64,000 bases of DNA from Pithys albifrons albifrons (taxonomy: Eukaryota > Chordata > Aves > Passeriformes > Thamnophilidae), in the NCBI RefSeq assembly GCF_047495875.1, contig NC_092461.1, forward strand, positions 87,056,931-87,120,930, in the 5' to 3' direction. Of this stretch, positions 52,201 to 64,000 are shown one piece after another. Within the stretch, counting starts at the first letter, position 1. Every line of letters begins with the position of its first letter. The translations under genes were made by a program, and so were the position numbers. The notes under the pieces are model-generated. The model was not told the origin of the DNA and ran no database searches. It was given only the letters and a program-made list of their open reading frames with translations.

Positions 52201-55200
52201 GCCAGTGTTAAAATTAATTCGAGATCTGCTTTAGATTCATTCTAGCACTGAAAGATTTGAAAAATATCATATCCGAGAGAGACCTTTTATTTGAACCAAC
52301 ATAGAATCTGTGTAGCATAAATATTTCAGCACATAAGAAGAACAAGAGCAAATCTGAAATTATGTTCTTCTGTTTGCCAAAGCACTCCCTCATAAAAATA
52401 TTTAACTGCACAGAAAATGATAGAAATCTCTGTGTATCAATTTGTATCAGAAGAAAATCTGACCTGCTTATCCTTATTACTGATTTGAAACATACTGACA
52501 TATATTTCTTGTTATATTTTAGTTCTTGTTTTAGAGGTTGGTTTGTTTAAGTCACTGAAGTGATGAAATAGCTAGGGGGTAATGAAAAAAAAAAAGGGAG
52601 GAGGGGAATGAGGAAAACATCTTGCATCCTTCTACTTTTATATGAAAAAAAAGAAAAGAGAAACAAAATACTAGTAGAGGAGTTGGAGGCATCTTGAGTA
52701 AAGATTAACACTATATTCCAGGGAATTTTTTCCCCCTTTGTGTGTTTGGCTGAATTTGATCATACTAGCCATGTACATAATGCCTAAGCTCCATAATTTG
52801 ATGCCTGTATACCTATTTCTTTCAGGCATTTTGCAGCTTGCTTCTAGAGATTTTTTCAGAGACTATGTTTTCAAAGACCTATCAGAAAACAGCTTTGTGG
52901 TTTTTGGTTCCTACTTTTCTGTTAAAGATTATATTGCTGTAGGAGAAAAATAGCAAAGTCTAATTTTTCTGTCCTGAATAGTCTTGGAAAAAGATCAAAT
53001 ACTCAGCTAATGAATGGATTAGTGCTTTTCCTCATTGCTTTATGAGTCTCAGATATTTCCCAATGGAAATATATAAATAGATTTTGATAACGAACAAAGG
53101 GAAGATGTATTTTATTCCAAAAGTACTAATGCTGAAGGGCATTAAGTTTTTTTTTTTCTTAAGGGGAGAAACTGAAAACCACCAAGGATTTTGACCAAAG
53201 AGTTTTTTTAAATGGTGGGAAGTAATTAAAAGTAATAAGTGCATAATGAGTTATTTCCAAACTCTAAAAGGGTATTAGAAAAATCTGAAGCCCTGGGAGG
53301 TATAAGAAAATCTGGAGCCTCATGCATATAGAACCATAAATCCCTATGCATCACCTGTTCCCTTTCAAGGCTGAAATTGAAAATGTTCCATATTTGAAAC
53401 TGAGCTTGTCAATAGTATTATAAGAATAAATATCAGGTATCTTTTCTATAGTAAAAGCGGTAATTTTTTTAATCTTAAATTCTACTTTGAGAGTGCCGAT
53501 ATTTGAAAGTGTAGCAATCAACTGAAATCCTTGCCTTTCTCTAGGAATGTGTTGGGAACAGATGCTTATGCTTTTGATAGAAGGTGATAGTGTTTCATTT
53601 TAAGCACAAATTATTTTGCAGAGCAAAGGACACGCAAAAGAAATTAAGGGTGAACAGAATTTTTCTTCTCCTCTGCAGACCTTTTACAAGTTTCAAATCA
53701 TAGACTTAAAAATGCACATATGTTATATAATCATGATGCAGTTGGCTTGTAGGTTGGGAAGATGACAAGAACTAAACCTTCATATAACACATAAAGGTGA
53801 TATATTATTAAAATCTTATCTATCCTTGGTAGTATATTATTTTATCCTCATGTATTCTTAATAATAATGCATTTTTTATTGTGAAACTAAATCTTAACAC
53901 CTTTTGAACCAAACTGAAGCTTGTCCAGGCCTCACACAGTGATCCTATTTGTTTTTTTTTTTTTTTTTTTCAAATCTACTACTTCTTTTCTTAGGCACAC
54001 AGTAATATTAGTGCAGAAAACATTACCTCATAAAATACTTTGTCTTCTTATTATACATTGCACAATTCTCTTAAATGCCATCCTTTATAGGCATAAAGCA
54101 GAAAAGTTTAAAAACCAGGACTGAAAAATAGGCTTTCTTCACTTTAAAGAAGAACTGTCCCATTTTTCTCTCAGTTTCCAGGAAAGATTACAACAAATAG
54201 TGAGCCTCTGTTGTCTATCAGACAGTTTAATGTAGGCACCAGCATCTACTTATATCTTTCCCTTTTTAAAAATTGAATACAGCATTATCCATTTCTACGT
54301 CTTGTCTCTCAAAGGTGGTACAAGAGTGGTGGTTATGAACATTGCTCTTTCTGTGCAAAAGGATGATTTTATGGCGCAACCAAGGATCTACCAGGAGAAA
54401 GGAGAGAACCTCTTCTTGATAGGACCATGATTTGCCTAAGCTTATTTGTAGCCAAAAAATCCCAGAACAATAGCCCTCAAAGTAACAAGGTTTTACCTCC
54501 ATGTCTCTACTTTGTATGCCATTATATATCTGTTTTTAATCTTGCTGCTAATTTTGGCTGAACTGACATGTATGTTACCTTGCACCAGTTGTTTAATTTC
54601 TCTGAGCCTCAGTAAGTTTTGCAAAACAACTAGGGAAGAACAGAAGACCACTGGATAAAACAGATGGGAAAGGAAAATAAATTTTACACAAAGCACTATG
54701 TTTTGAGGGGAGTAATTTGAGGGGAGGGAGTGAAATAAGCAGTGGACTGGATGGAGGCTGCAAAGAGATCACCTCACCTATCCAGGTAGCCAGCCTACTC
54801 AAAAGAATGATCCCACGGAGTTTTTTGTCTGAAATACAATCTGTCTATCCATTTCTGTGCATGTATGGTTGTGCATTCATACTTCTGTGTGGGAGAGGAT
54901 GCTGAAGAAATTCAGGCACTTCAAAGGAGCATTTAAGGCCCTATGTAGCACTTATGAATTACTCTGATGCAACACAGTAACATGCAGACAAATGATTACT
55001 TTACATAGAAATTTCTACTGTCAACTATGTGAATGAATAGCTTGACAGCAAAATATGGAGTATTAAAATACAGTGTATTTCTGCATTGCATGTATTAATG
55101 GATAGTTACTTGGATTTAAATAAAGGTACTTTTTTAATTTTTGTTTTGTTTTTGTTTGGTTGTTTTTTTTTTTAATAAGCTCGAAAGTGTCTCTGTTGTG

Positions 55201-57085
55201 TTAAGTAAACTCAGGGCAAGAAACTTCATCTGGAGGTGGAAGCAGGGTGGCTTGCTATCAAAGTTAAACCTTTGGCTAGATGATGTGAAATGCACATTAC
55301 TTAAAAGATGACTCCTAGAACTCTGGAATTTAGTAAACTTTTCCCACTTTTTCTTTGAAACTAAATTGCCAAAGAAATATCTTGTGGACCTGTGTTTCTT
55401 ATTCTGACTTTGGTGAAAAAATAATAAAAAAACTGATGAATTAATGATGGGTGACCAAAGCATACTCTTATTATTTTGCATTGTGTAAATACAATTAAAA
55501 TTAATTTGAACTATAAATACAGACAAGCAGTTCCACTTGACCTTTCTGGCTAGAAAATCAGGAGCAATTTATATAATGACAAACATTCTTACAAAAAACT
55601 ACAAATGCTTTATCAAGCTCACAATCATTGATGGGGCACTGCAGAATTCAGAGGCTGTGGTTAGTCCAGATTTTTGGAGGCAATTACCTCTCTGTGGGTA
55701 TTGATAGTAGCTCATCTGTATGTTCTATTCAAGGGGAAAAAAACCTGTTCAGTCACAGACATCAAACTGTAATGGAGATATTTCTAGGAAATTCATCAAG
55801 CCAAATGCATGTGCCAATTAAACAGAAGTGTTAATTTGTCAGAGAGTGTAAGAAATTACTTCTGTCTGTGTTGTAAGGGTTGTTTGTGGTTTTTTAAAAT
55901 AATATTCCCAGGCTGATAGATATTGACTTGTTTTAGGGGACTTGAATTTGCTAAGAACTTTAAATATCGAATTACTCTTCTTCATATTGCTTTCTTTGCA
56001 TTATTTGTCTCTTCGATTCTGTCAACTCTGATTTCTCTGAGTACACTGATAATTATTTTAGAGGTGTTATGGAGGTGAAAATCAATAAACAACACACTTA
56101 CATGTGTATTTTAAAGTACGAAAATTAGCATTTTAGCTTTTCCAGATTGTTGAACAGAAAAAATAAGAAGTGGCCAAACCCCAAAAAATATGAGACAGTC
56201 TTGTCCCTTACTAGAGGTTTCAAAGTTTGTAATGGTACAGACAGTAAATGAGACTATGGTTTAGAAATGACCTGATAAACAGATTTGTAGCTGAATTGAT
56301 TACTTTACTGCATGTGTTCTTGGGAAGCAATATAGAGAGAATTCACATTGTTTGCATTGAAATCGAAATCATATTGCCTTCAGAGGCATTAAAATATCAT
56401 TGAGTATTTTTAAAAAATTCACAGTACAGTCTTTTATTTTTGGTATGTAATTCAGTAGCTGAAATAACTCTGGCAGCAAAGAGGCAGTATCTGTGGGCAG
56501 GTACTTGGCAAAATTATCAGATGACTATTGATCAATAGATGCAGCAATCATTCTTCCAATTTGAAATTAAACTATTCTTACATACTGCCCTCTGACTGAT
56601 GTCTGTATTTTACATGGCTGTGGAGTGCTCTATTCAGCTTTTGTAGTGTACCAAGTGAAGTCTTTGTTCAACAGCATGTCATTACTTCATTTATTTATCT
56701 AGATATTTATTTTATTAATGAAGCACAATCAAAAAAGTTGCAGCTCTGTCTTCTGGTTCTTTGAGGAAAGTGGTACAGGGTAATGATTCTTTTAATCCTA
56801 GAAGAAGTTATATACCAGTGGGCCTGCTTTGTGAAACTGGTTGGCAGTTCACCAAATGCTGATTCCACACACTAGGATGTTAAAAAATAGTATTTTAAAA
56901 GCAAAACCTTTCACTCAGCCTTGGGTGCTATTTGGAGGAAGGTAGGAACATATTTAAAATAAATTTTAAAAGTGTTCTAACCATTAACTGCTCCTGGCTG
57001 ACAAGTCTGGTTTCTACTACTGACACTTGGTTTTGGCGTAGCTAATATTTGAGGAGTGCCTCTGAAACCCCAGTAAGAGGTTTAA
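46256..57085. other. Intergenic DNA downstream of SOCS6, one CR1 inside
   Basis: AT-rich, with no recognisable coding exon and no open frame resembling a known protein outside the CR1 copy at 47.6 kb. It has low-complexity runs, including a T run of 19 at 53952-53970, T/G stretches near 55133-55172, and A runs near 49.45 kb. A somewhat more GC-balanced stretch at 50.86-51.30 kb shows no clear gene or repeat signature. In mammals a gene desert follows SOCS6, and this stretch looks the same. Confidence 0.55.
47561..48037 (-). mobile_element. CR1 LINE, 5'-truncated copy C
   Basis: The left end carries the reverse complement of the CR1 3' terminus (CATAGAATCAGAATGG) and the GGAAGGGACC block. On the - strand, 47930-47568 reads GLFSLEKRRFQGDL and then the C-terminal CR1 tail, and the AERLRKL-type segment lies just upstream. 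Only about 480 bases of the 3' end are present. The sequence between the terminal block and the body differs from copies A and B (CCTCTGCCAGGGGCAGGGAC), indicating a different CR1 subfamily. Confidence 0.92.
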
Positions 57086-57090
57086 ACAGG

Positions 57091-57652
57091 TGTGGTAGTT
57101 TTAGCTAGGCCTCAAATTAGCAGGCTCAGAGAATCTACGTAGATTAGGAGAGACAGGTATCACCTGACTAAGTAACCAAAGAAATATTTCATACCAGATG
57201 ACGCAAACCTGAGATATGAATACAGTAGTAGGAGGTGTTCACTCAGTTCCATCATGGCCAAAGTAGAGGCAAGACACACAGCTGCTGTCTTGCTGTCTGG
57301 GCCATGCTGCTGCTGCTGCTACTTGCACTTTGTTTGAATTCAGGGAAGTAGAAACATTTTGTTGTTATACTTTCTGTTTCTTGCTGGGTGTCTTTTGGGG
57401 TGCTTATGGATCTAAAGTGATGGAATATGTTTTCGATGGAGAGTAGAGAGTTATTTCTTGTTATTTCTAACTTGTGTGTGTGTTATATTGTAGTTTCTCT
57501 TTTTTTTAATTTTCTGTATAAATATATATAGTTATTTTAAGCATAAACCTGGTTTGAAGGTTTTTTTTCCTTTCCTCCCTTTTCTCGGCAGGGGGAGGGA
57601 AGCTCTGACACTGTGTTGGACAGTTGGCATTTTGCCAACTCAACCCAAGACA
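57091..57652 (+). mobile_element. Solo LTR of an ERVL-type endogenous retrovirus
   Basis: The 562-base element begins TGTGGTAGTTTTAGCTAGGC and ends CAACCCAAGACA, giving the canonical TG...CA ends. It is flanked by perfect 5-bp direct repeats ACAGG (57086-57090 and 57653-57657). A 5-bp duplication is typical of ERVL-class insertions. Inside are a TATA-like stretch (TATAAATATATATAG, near 57519-57533), a T-rich stretch, and a GGCAGGGGGAGGG block, resembling avian ERVL LTRs as I remember them. No internal viral sequence is attached, so it is a solo LTR left by LTR-LTR recombination. It has no coding capacity. Confidence 0.85.
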
Positions 57653-57810
57653 ACAGGCTTCTCCAGTGAGGTAAAGGTGCTGTGGAGGATCCATCTCCTC
57701 CTTTCACTTCTGGGTGAAAGATGTGACCCAAAGCCTTGAGGCTAGTCACTAAGAAAGCTAATTGTCAGGGGAAGAAGTGTTTCTATTGATTCCTATAGAT
57801 TGTGTATCAC

Positions 57811-58223
57811 TGTGAAAAGAGACACACCGCAGACGAGTTAATGGAGAAAGATATAGGGCTTTATTAGAAGGACCTTCCACGATCAAACCCAGGGGGTTTG
57901 ACCCCAGGTCTGACCCTACGGTCAGGAAGTCACAGGGTTTTATACCCCTCACAAACATACAATCAGAAGTTCCCATTTCTCTCTAATGCCCACCCAAAAG
58001 TCCTGCCAATCTGCCCCCTTCATCATGGGGGGCAGTTAGGCCTTCTCCTGTTGTTTGTCTTCTGTTATCTTGCAGGTGTCTGCTGAAAAATAGCTTGGCC
58101 TTGAGAAGGCTTGAAACTTGTGAGAAAGGCACTTTAATATTCAGACTTAAGATCAGGGCAACTTAGCAGAGACTGTATGATTCTAAAACCTTCTAAAATT
58201 ACATTAAATCACATTCTTAGGCA
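57811..58223 (-). mobile_element. Second solo LTR, opposite strand (probably ERV1-like)
   Basis: Read on the - strand, this 413-base segment starts TGCCTAAGAATG and ends TCTCTTTTCACA, with TG...CA ends. A TATA box (TATAAAA, + strand 57938-57944) lies about 75 bases upstream of an AATAAA (+ strand 57860-57865). A CGTCTGCGGTGTGTCTC-type U5 follows. This is the U3-R-U5 order of a retroviral LTR. The flanks share the 4-bp repeat TCAC (57807-57810 and 58224-58227). The short duplication and U5 style suggest a class I (gammaretrovirus-like) element. No viral genes are attached. The exact ends are less certain than for the neighbouring LTR. Confidence 0.68.
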
Positions 58224-58421
58224 TCACTATAATCACCATTTTTCTATAGTAAGGAATTTATGGTATAGTCACTTCAATTTCAATAACACCATTAAAATGT
58301 TAACAATTTGAAAATATTGATGTAATAATCTTTTTTAAATGGTGTGGAGCCTGACAGCATTGTACAATTACCAGGCAGTGGAAAGATCAAAACAAGAGTA
58401 TCTATTTCAATGTATTAAGGA

Positions 58422-58912
58422 AGATCACAGGATCTTATTGGTTTGGAAGGGACCTTTGGAGATCATCTAGTCCAACTGTCCCTGTAATGAGCAGGGACAT
58501 CTTCAACTAGATCAGGTTGCTCAGAGCCTGTCCGCCCTGATCTTGAATGTTTTCAGGAGTGGGGCAACGCCACCTCTCTTGGAAACCTGCACCAGGTGTT
58601 TCACCACCGTCATTGCGAAAAAATACCTTCCTTATATCTAATTTAAATCTAACTTCCCTCAGTTTAAAATCATTACCCCTTGTTTTATTGCAACAGGGCC
58701 TGATAAAAAGTTTGTTCCAATTTTTCTTATAGACCCCCTTTAGCTATTGGAGAACTGCTGTAAGAACTTCCTGGAGCTTTCTCTTCTCCAGGCTGAATAA
58801 CACCAGCACTCTCAGCCTGTCTTCACAGGAGAAGTGCTTCAGCCCTCTGTTAATTTTTGTGGACTATTCTGAACCCACTCCAACAGTCTTTCCTGTGCCA
58901 ATGGCTCCACAA
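58422..58912 (-). mobile_element. CR1 LINE, 5'-truncated copy D
   Basis: The left end has ATCACAGGATC followed by TTGGAAGGGACC and TCTAGTCCAACTGTCCC, the reverse complement of a CR1 3' end. The body continues through TTTCTCTTCTCCAGGCTGAA and CAGCCTGTCTTCACAGGAGA, which are conserved CR1 blocks, and fades near 58912. It is more diverged than copies A-C and has no open frame. It lies about 200 bases past the - strand LTR. Confidence 0.88.
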
Positions 58913-61900
58913 TAGATGTTTTTACTAGCATTATCAGATTTTGTTGATATATACTCAGTAGATTGCAATTTGTTACATTTCCCTGTCAGAATGTGACAGT
59001 GGTAACTTCCCCATTTGAGTTATTAATTCAGTAGCTTTCAAATGAGCACTGTCAAACATGCTCACTTCTTTACATTAGCTGAGTCTTGAGTTTTCAGGAG
59101 GATTAATATATATGCCTTCAAGCTTTCACGCCTTTGTGCTGTCCCGAGACTCATAAAGCAAGAGGGACTGATAGGTTCAGCATTTTACTCATATAAGACA
59201 GAGAAATCATTTAGAAGAGTGATTTATGGTGTTGCAGTGATGTGGTTCATAAAAGATAATGCCTTTCTACTTAGAATTCACATTTTATTACATAGGAAAT
59301 GCTTTGGCATTTGAAGGAAAAGTCAGCTGTGGTATCATCAATTTGTAACAGGCTATTTGAATGTGAAATAGAGGGAGAAACCCCATCAAACATTTTATTT
59401 CTGGGAATGTTAGCTTCCCTGATAGTTAATTAGTCATGGAGGATGCCATTTGACAATTAGCCATAGATTTGTGATTGTGATGAAGAATGGTTGGAAGAGA
59501 AAATGAGAGAGACAGTAACCTATACAGCATTTCTTTATGTGTAGAGAGGTAATGTATTCAAGGACAAGCCTTTAATTCTTCTGTCTTTGACATGTTAAGA
59601 TGACACAAAATGGGAAGGTTGAGACAGGCTTGCCTAGCTTATTCCAACTTCAATATTCAGCAACAATAATGAGATTAGAATATATTTTCTTCTTATCATC
59701 TGACCTGATACTTTTCAATACACACTAGAATGAAAGCCATTATAGCGGTCCCCAGGTATTTGAGTGTATTCCCACCCCCCTTTGATCTTCCAAATGTTTT
59801 TATTACTGGTTCTGATTTAAATCACAACTCTGCTTTTCTCTCTCAGTTTAAAACCAGATGAACCAGATTCTAACCATCAGCTTGACTGTTGATTTTGGGA
59901 GCTGCTTTGCCTGTGGGTACTGCTCCTTGCCTAGTGATCACAGGAAGCAAGCAAGTACCTGCTGACACAGCAATAACACAATCCATGCTCTCTGAGGAAA
60001 AATACTTTTTTAATGTTCACAAACATATCTTAAAAATATGGTCTTAGTACTGTACTGGCATAGGAAGAGGAGTATCATCATGCAGGAAATTGGTTGAAAT
60101 TACAGCAAAGAGGAATTTAATATTTTAGTTAATTATGTCAGTTCTTCATACCCAGCACACAGAAGAACAACAGGCTTAGGGGTCACACCTAAAGCATTGT
60201 GAAGTGTAACTGGGACCAATCCCTGCATTAAGTAACTGAACAAGACAACATCTCACTTGTTAAATGCAAGGAAAAATCAGAATAAAACTGACTTTATATC
60301 AAAAAGAAGATTAACCCTTCCTCCTTTATCCTTCTCCCTTAATTATTAATGTCTCTGAGTGCTGGCAGAATCAAGTGTGGAACTGGTATTCTGACTATTT
60401 ATTGGAATCATATGAAAAAGGTTTGTCAAAGATCCAGCATAAACTTCTGTTCATTCTTAAATTGTCCCTATAAATTTTAGGGAAAATGTGATGTGTTCCT
60501 AATGGGACTACATGCAAATACCAAAATCTGGGAGAAATAAACAGAAATAAGGTCAGAACTTTGGCACAGTCTTTTAAGGAGAGGTATGAAGTTAAGACAG
60601 AAACTGACTTTATGGTGTTCAAATCGGATTTGCTCAGCAGAATTGATTCTTACTCCTTCAGAAGAAATGTCATTTTTACTCTTTGGATCATTTTTCCCAG
60701 ATGTTTTCATAAGTGAGCCTTTAGCTAACCCTACATTTGTGTGGGTTGCTCTCTTCCTCTGAAGTTCTTAATGAAAATATCAAATGAAGTGGGACCTTAA
60801 TAATGACCTTGTTGGTATTCTGCATTGATTGTGTACATAAAACATTCAAATCTAGACTGCTTCATAATTATTTATTATAATTCATAACTGCATCCATTAA
60901 GGACTGTGATTAATGTTTGTTGGGGGTTTTCTATGGGTTTTATTCACTAGGAATTTGAAAGGGTAAGAAACCCACAAAACTGGAAGAAAACTAGTTGATT
61001 CTGAATTACTTTAGTTTTGTTTGCTGCTACTACTTTTTTTGCTGAACAAAAAATCTGAGAGAGTGTTCCAGTTCTATCTCTTTCAAACATTGTTTCCATA
61101 GCTGCATTGTTTTGTTCTTTGTTCCTTTTACCTCTTTTTACCTGTCCCCTCAACCAGTGGTAAGTACTGTCATATGCCTGTCTCTGTTATTGGTGAAATG
61201 AGAAGAACAGCAAATGTTTTTATGTGGCAGAAGTGTTACAATTATAGCAAAGAATGTGTTTAATATTTGCATTAGTAAGTTCAGTGGTATTCAGTACTCT
61301 GCAAAGTCACTTGCTGCTTTCACTTACTTTCAGAGTTGCCTCCAGCCTGTGATATCTGGATCTTGGGGTCACTCAGGCCCTGTCTGTACTACTAGGACAT
61401 GATGTACCTCAGCTGTGAATTTACTGAAAAGTAGTAACAGCTGTGAATTGATATAAAAGTGTAAGAATTTGCAGCAAGGAGATGAAATGCATAACTTGCT
61501 TTGGGATGAAAATGTTGATGCTTAGGATCCCTGAGATGGATGCAAGGGTCAGAGGGGATGAAGGCTCTGGGAGATGAAGGCAGTGATCTGCCACTGGTAT
61601 GCCTGTGAGCTGGAAAACCAAATCTCCTTTGAGAACCAATTGTAATTAACACTCAATTTTCTGGGTAATAGAGGATTTTGGTGCCCAAGAGAAAAACACA
61701 GATAATGCAAACCTATGTAAATGAAGTTTAGAAATACGGGATCTGTGCAAAACTCATGCAGCCCACTGCCACGTACATAAGATGCTGCTGCTTTTGGTCC
61801 TGAGATGATTTGTGTTAACTGTAACCTGAATCACTGAGAATGCTTCAAGAGATATAAGCAGGGGCAGATTTTCACTTAGCAATGTGGATCTAAGAGGCAT

Positions 61901-64000
61901 TCTATGATTTTTCAAGCATGTGATATGATGGCACTTACTTGATTCCAGAAAAAATCCCAGAAGTGTCCAGAGTCCTCAAATCCCATCTAGGCAAAAGAAG
62001 AGGACAGATCTGAGGAAACCCAAACAGGTAGTAATAACCTTGTATCTTCTGAATGAAAGATAAAATCAATTGTATTTAATTGTATCCATGTCCCCATAAT
62101 TGAATATAGATTCTTGTCCAGGGTGTTAAAGGAAGTTAAACCAAGAGAAAACTTCAGTCCCATACTTTAGGACACTTTTTCATTCTTAAACTTATGAGCA
62201 AAATGTCTGCGCATTATTACTAACAACTGAGTGCTCAGCAAAATTCAAATGAAACCTCCTAGTCTTTCTTCCACAAAACCTGATGCTGAACAATGTGATA
62301 ATTTCAGGTGTCCTCCAAGCAAAGAATTCATTTACAAGTACCTTCTTTTAGATCCTATTGTGGTATGGATTACTGGGCTGAAGTCTTGAATTACAAAATT
62401 AATCACTTATTAATTACTTCTGTGAAATGTATTACACACAGTTCCTGCTTAAATCACATAGCCTTAAGACAAGAGATACTTATGCATCTGGTAAGAAGAC
62501 CTAGTTTTCAGTCAAAAGAAAGTTTCTGAATTCATGAGTGATTGGTAGAAAAATCTGGAATTTATTTTTGTAATTTAAAATATATCTAAGTACAAACAGA
62601 GCTAACCTTTGAATGTGTACTTACCTTTAGGATATTTTACTAAAAATATTATTTTTAGGATCTGTTACTTTCCTCTCCTGTAATTATTATTTATAAACCT
62701 TACTTATATGAGGAAATATACAGCTCATAAGATAAGATTCCTAACACCCAGTCAGTGGAACTTCACAATATTGCCCCAGATGGATTTTGCCATGTTAGTC
62801 CTTTACTATTTATATGGAGACTCCAAATTCAACCTGCCTACTTTAACTTAAATTTTACTCTTATTACTAAATGTTTTAAAGATTAGTGTCTCCAAAAAAT
62901 TAGCTGTTACATTTTTCAGCATATGCCTCAACATAATCTTTGCTGACATAAATTTGCATAAAGGATGTTACCTTAGCAGAGGGGCAAAAACCAGATGGTA
63001 CAAGAGTTCTGGCTGTATTTTCAGAAATTTTGAATCTGGCATGGAGTTTTGTCTGAAAAACACTGTGGCAGAGGATAAGAATTCAGAATGTAAAACTATT
63101 TTTTTTCATTCTTCTCCAAATGAAATTTTTCACCTTCTGATTTTGAAACTTAGTTTGGTACTATTTTGAAAATGATGTGAATAACATATTCAATTAGATG
63201 TTTAGTGAAGTATTCTTTTTTCCATCATCCTGAAATAATGAGGATGAACAGGCACTTTGGATTGATGTGAAATGAAATGTAGTCATCAATAGTATTTATT
63301 ATTGATGAATAGTGATTACTCTTGTTGTTGTACAAGTAATTGATATTTTCAGACAGCTTCTGGCTTAGTTGTTAGGCATTCAAGAGCACAAATCAGAAAT
63401 GGTGGTAACTTCCTTTGCTACCTATTCCTAAAATTTCTTTGGATGACTCCTCCAGATTTATTGAGTTTTGTTTTGAAGGTTACTAACAGAGAGGAATTAT
63501 AACTGATGTATCTGTGTCTGTAATATTTACTATATGTTATCATGGATCTTTATAAGTACTTCATTTTTGTATGCCTTTTACAGGACCTACCTTGGATATA
63601 GCAGTCTTCATCTTAGTTGCTGTATCTACCAATTTAGTGCTGTAGAGCTTAAAAAGCTGTCATCATAGGTAACTTATCTATCTGTTAGCACACATATATA
63701 GAGAGTATGTTTTCTGTGGTTATTCCACATGTTATTTTGAATACTTGAAATTTAGAACACAGTCTTTCTCATTTCAGCTATTGATTCTCTACTTTTCCAG
63801 TGCAAATGAAAGTTTTAGAATCTCCTAGGATTCGTGGGCTCATTTCTGTACACGGTTCACTGGTGCACCCATTCTCATACTTTCAGTTATAATGCAATGG
63901 AGTGAGCCATTGCCACTGAAAATGCGGTGGTGGATCACTAATTCTGCAGCTTTCATGCCATTAAACTATGTGTAACTAAGCAGTTCAGAGAGTTAAGGGT
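58913..64000. other. Intergenic DNA, no gene recognised
   Basis: AT-rich, with frequent stops on both strands and no open frame above about 90 codons. I see no CR1 or LTR signature, no splice-bounded coding exon, and no RNA gene. It is probably part of the gene-poor interval after SOCS6. Confidence 0.5.

Noticed and set aside
53952..53970. Run of 19 T as the poly(A) tail of a - strand retrocopy
   Set aside because: The adjoining sequence has no recognisable gene or SINE body and no flanking duplication was found. T runs are common in this AT-rich stretch.

Overview
The window is bird nuclear DNA: AT-rich, gene-poor and low in repeats, with CR1 LINEs as the main interspersed repeat plus two solo retroviral LTRs. 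It carries one recognisable protein-coding gene, SOCS6 (suppressor of cytokine signalling 6), on the + strand. An avian origin is inferred from the CR1 copies and their terminal sequence, the LTR types, and a SOCS6 protein that reads like other vertebrate orthologues. I cannot name the species.

Layout. 1-14340: intergenic, no gene recognised, a few microsatellites. 14345-15885: a CpG island with GC boxes, inverted CCAAT boxes, and a probable non-coding first exon ending at a GTGAGT donor (15104/15105). 15105-40287: a 25.2 kb first intron holding two 5'-truncated CR1 copies, both antisense to the gene (27970-29297 and 34862-37222). 40288-46252: the second exon, with a 129-base 5' UTR segment containing three chained short uORFs, the whole 534-residue coding sequence (40417-42021), and a 4.2 kb 3' UTR ending at an AATAAA at 46235. 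46253-64000: downstream intergenic DNA with a third CR1 (47561-48037). It also holds a retroelement cluster at 57.1-58.9 kb: an ERVL-type solo LTR with a perfect 5-bp target duplication, a second LTR in the opposite orientation, and a fourth CR1.

How it works together. SOCS6 is an SH2 plus SOCS-box substrate receptor for an Elongin B/C-Cullin 5 ubiquitin ligase. Transcription should start in the CpG island. Output is probably tuned by the uORF chain and by the long U-rich 3' UTR, which has an ARE nonamer, several poly(A) signals, and a Pumilio-type motif overlapping the last one. These control roles are inferred from motifs.

I found no operon-like or defence system and no clear evidence of a novel gene. 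The points most worth checking are the uORF chain, the three-CCAAT array downstream of exon 1, a CpG-retaining candidate exon at 39112-39271, the overlapping PUM/poly(A) signal, and the two LTRs.
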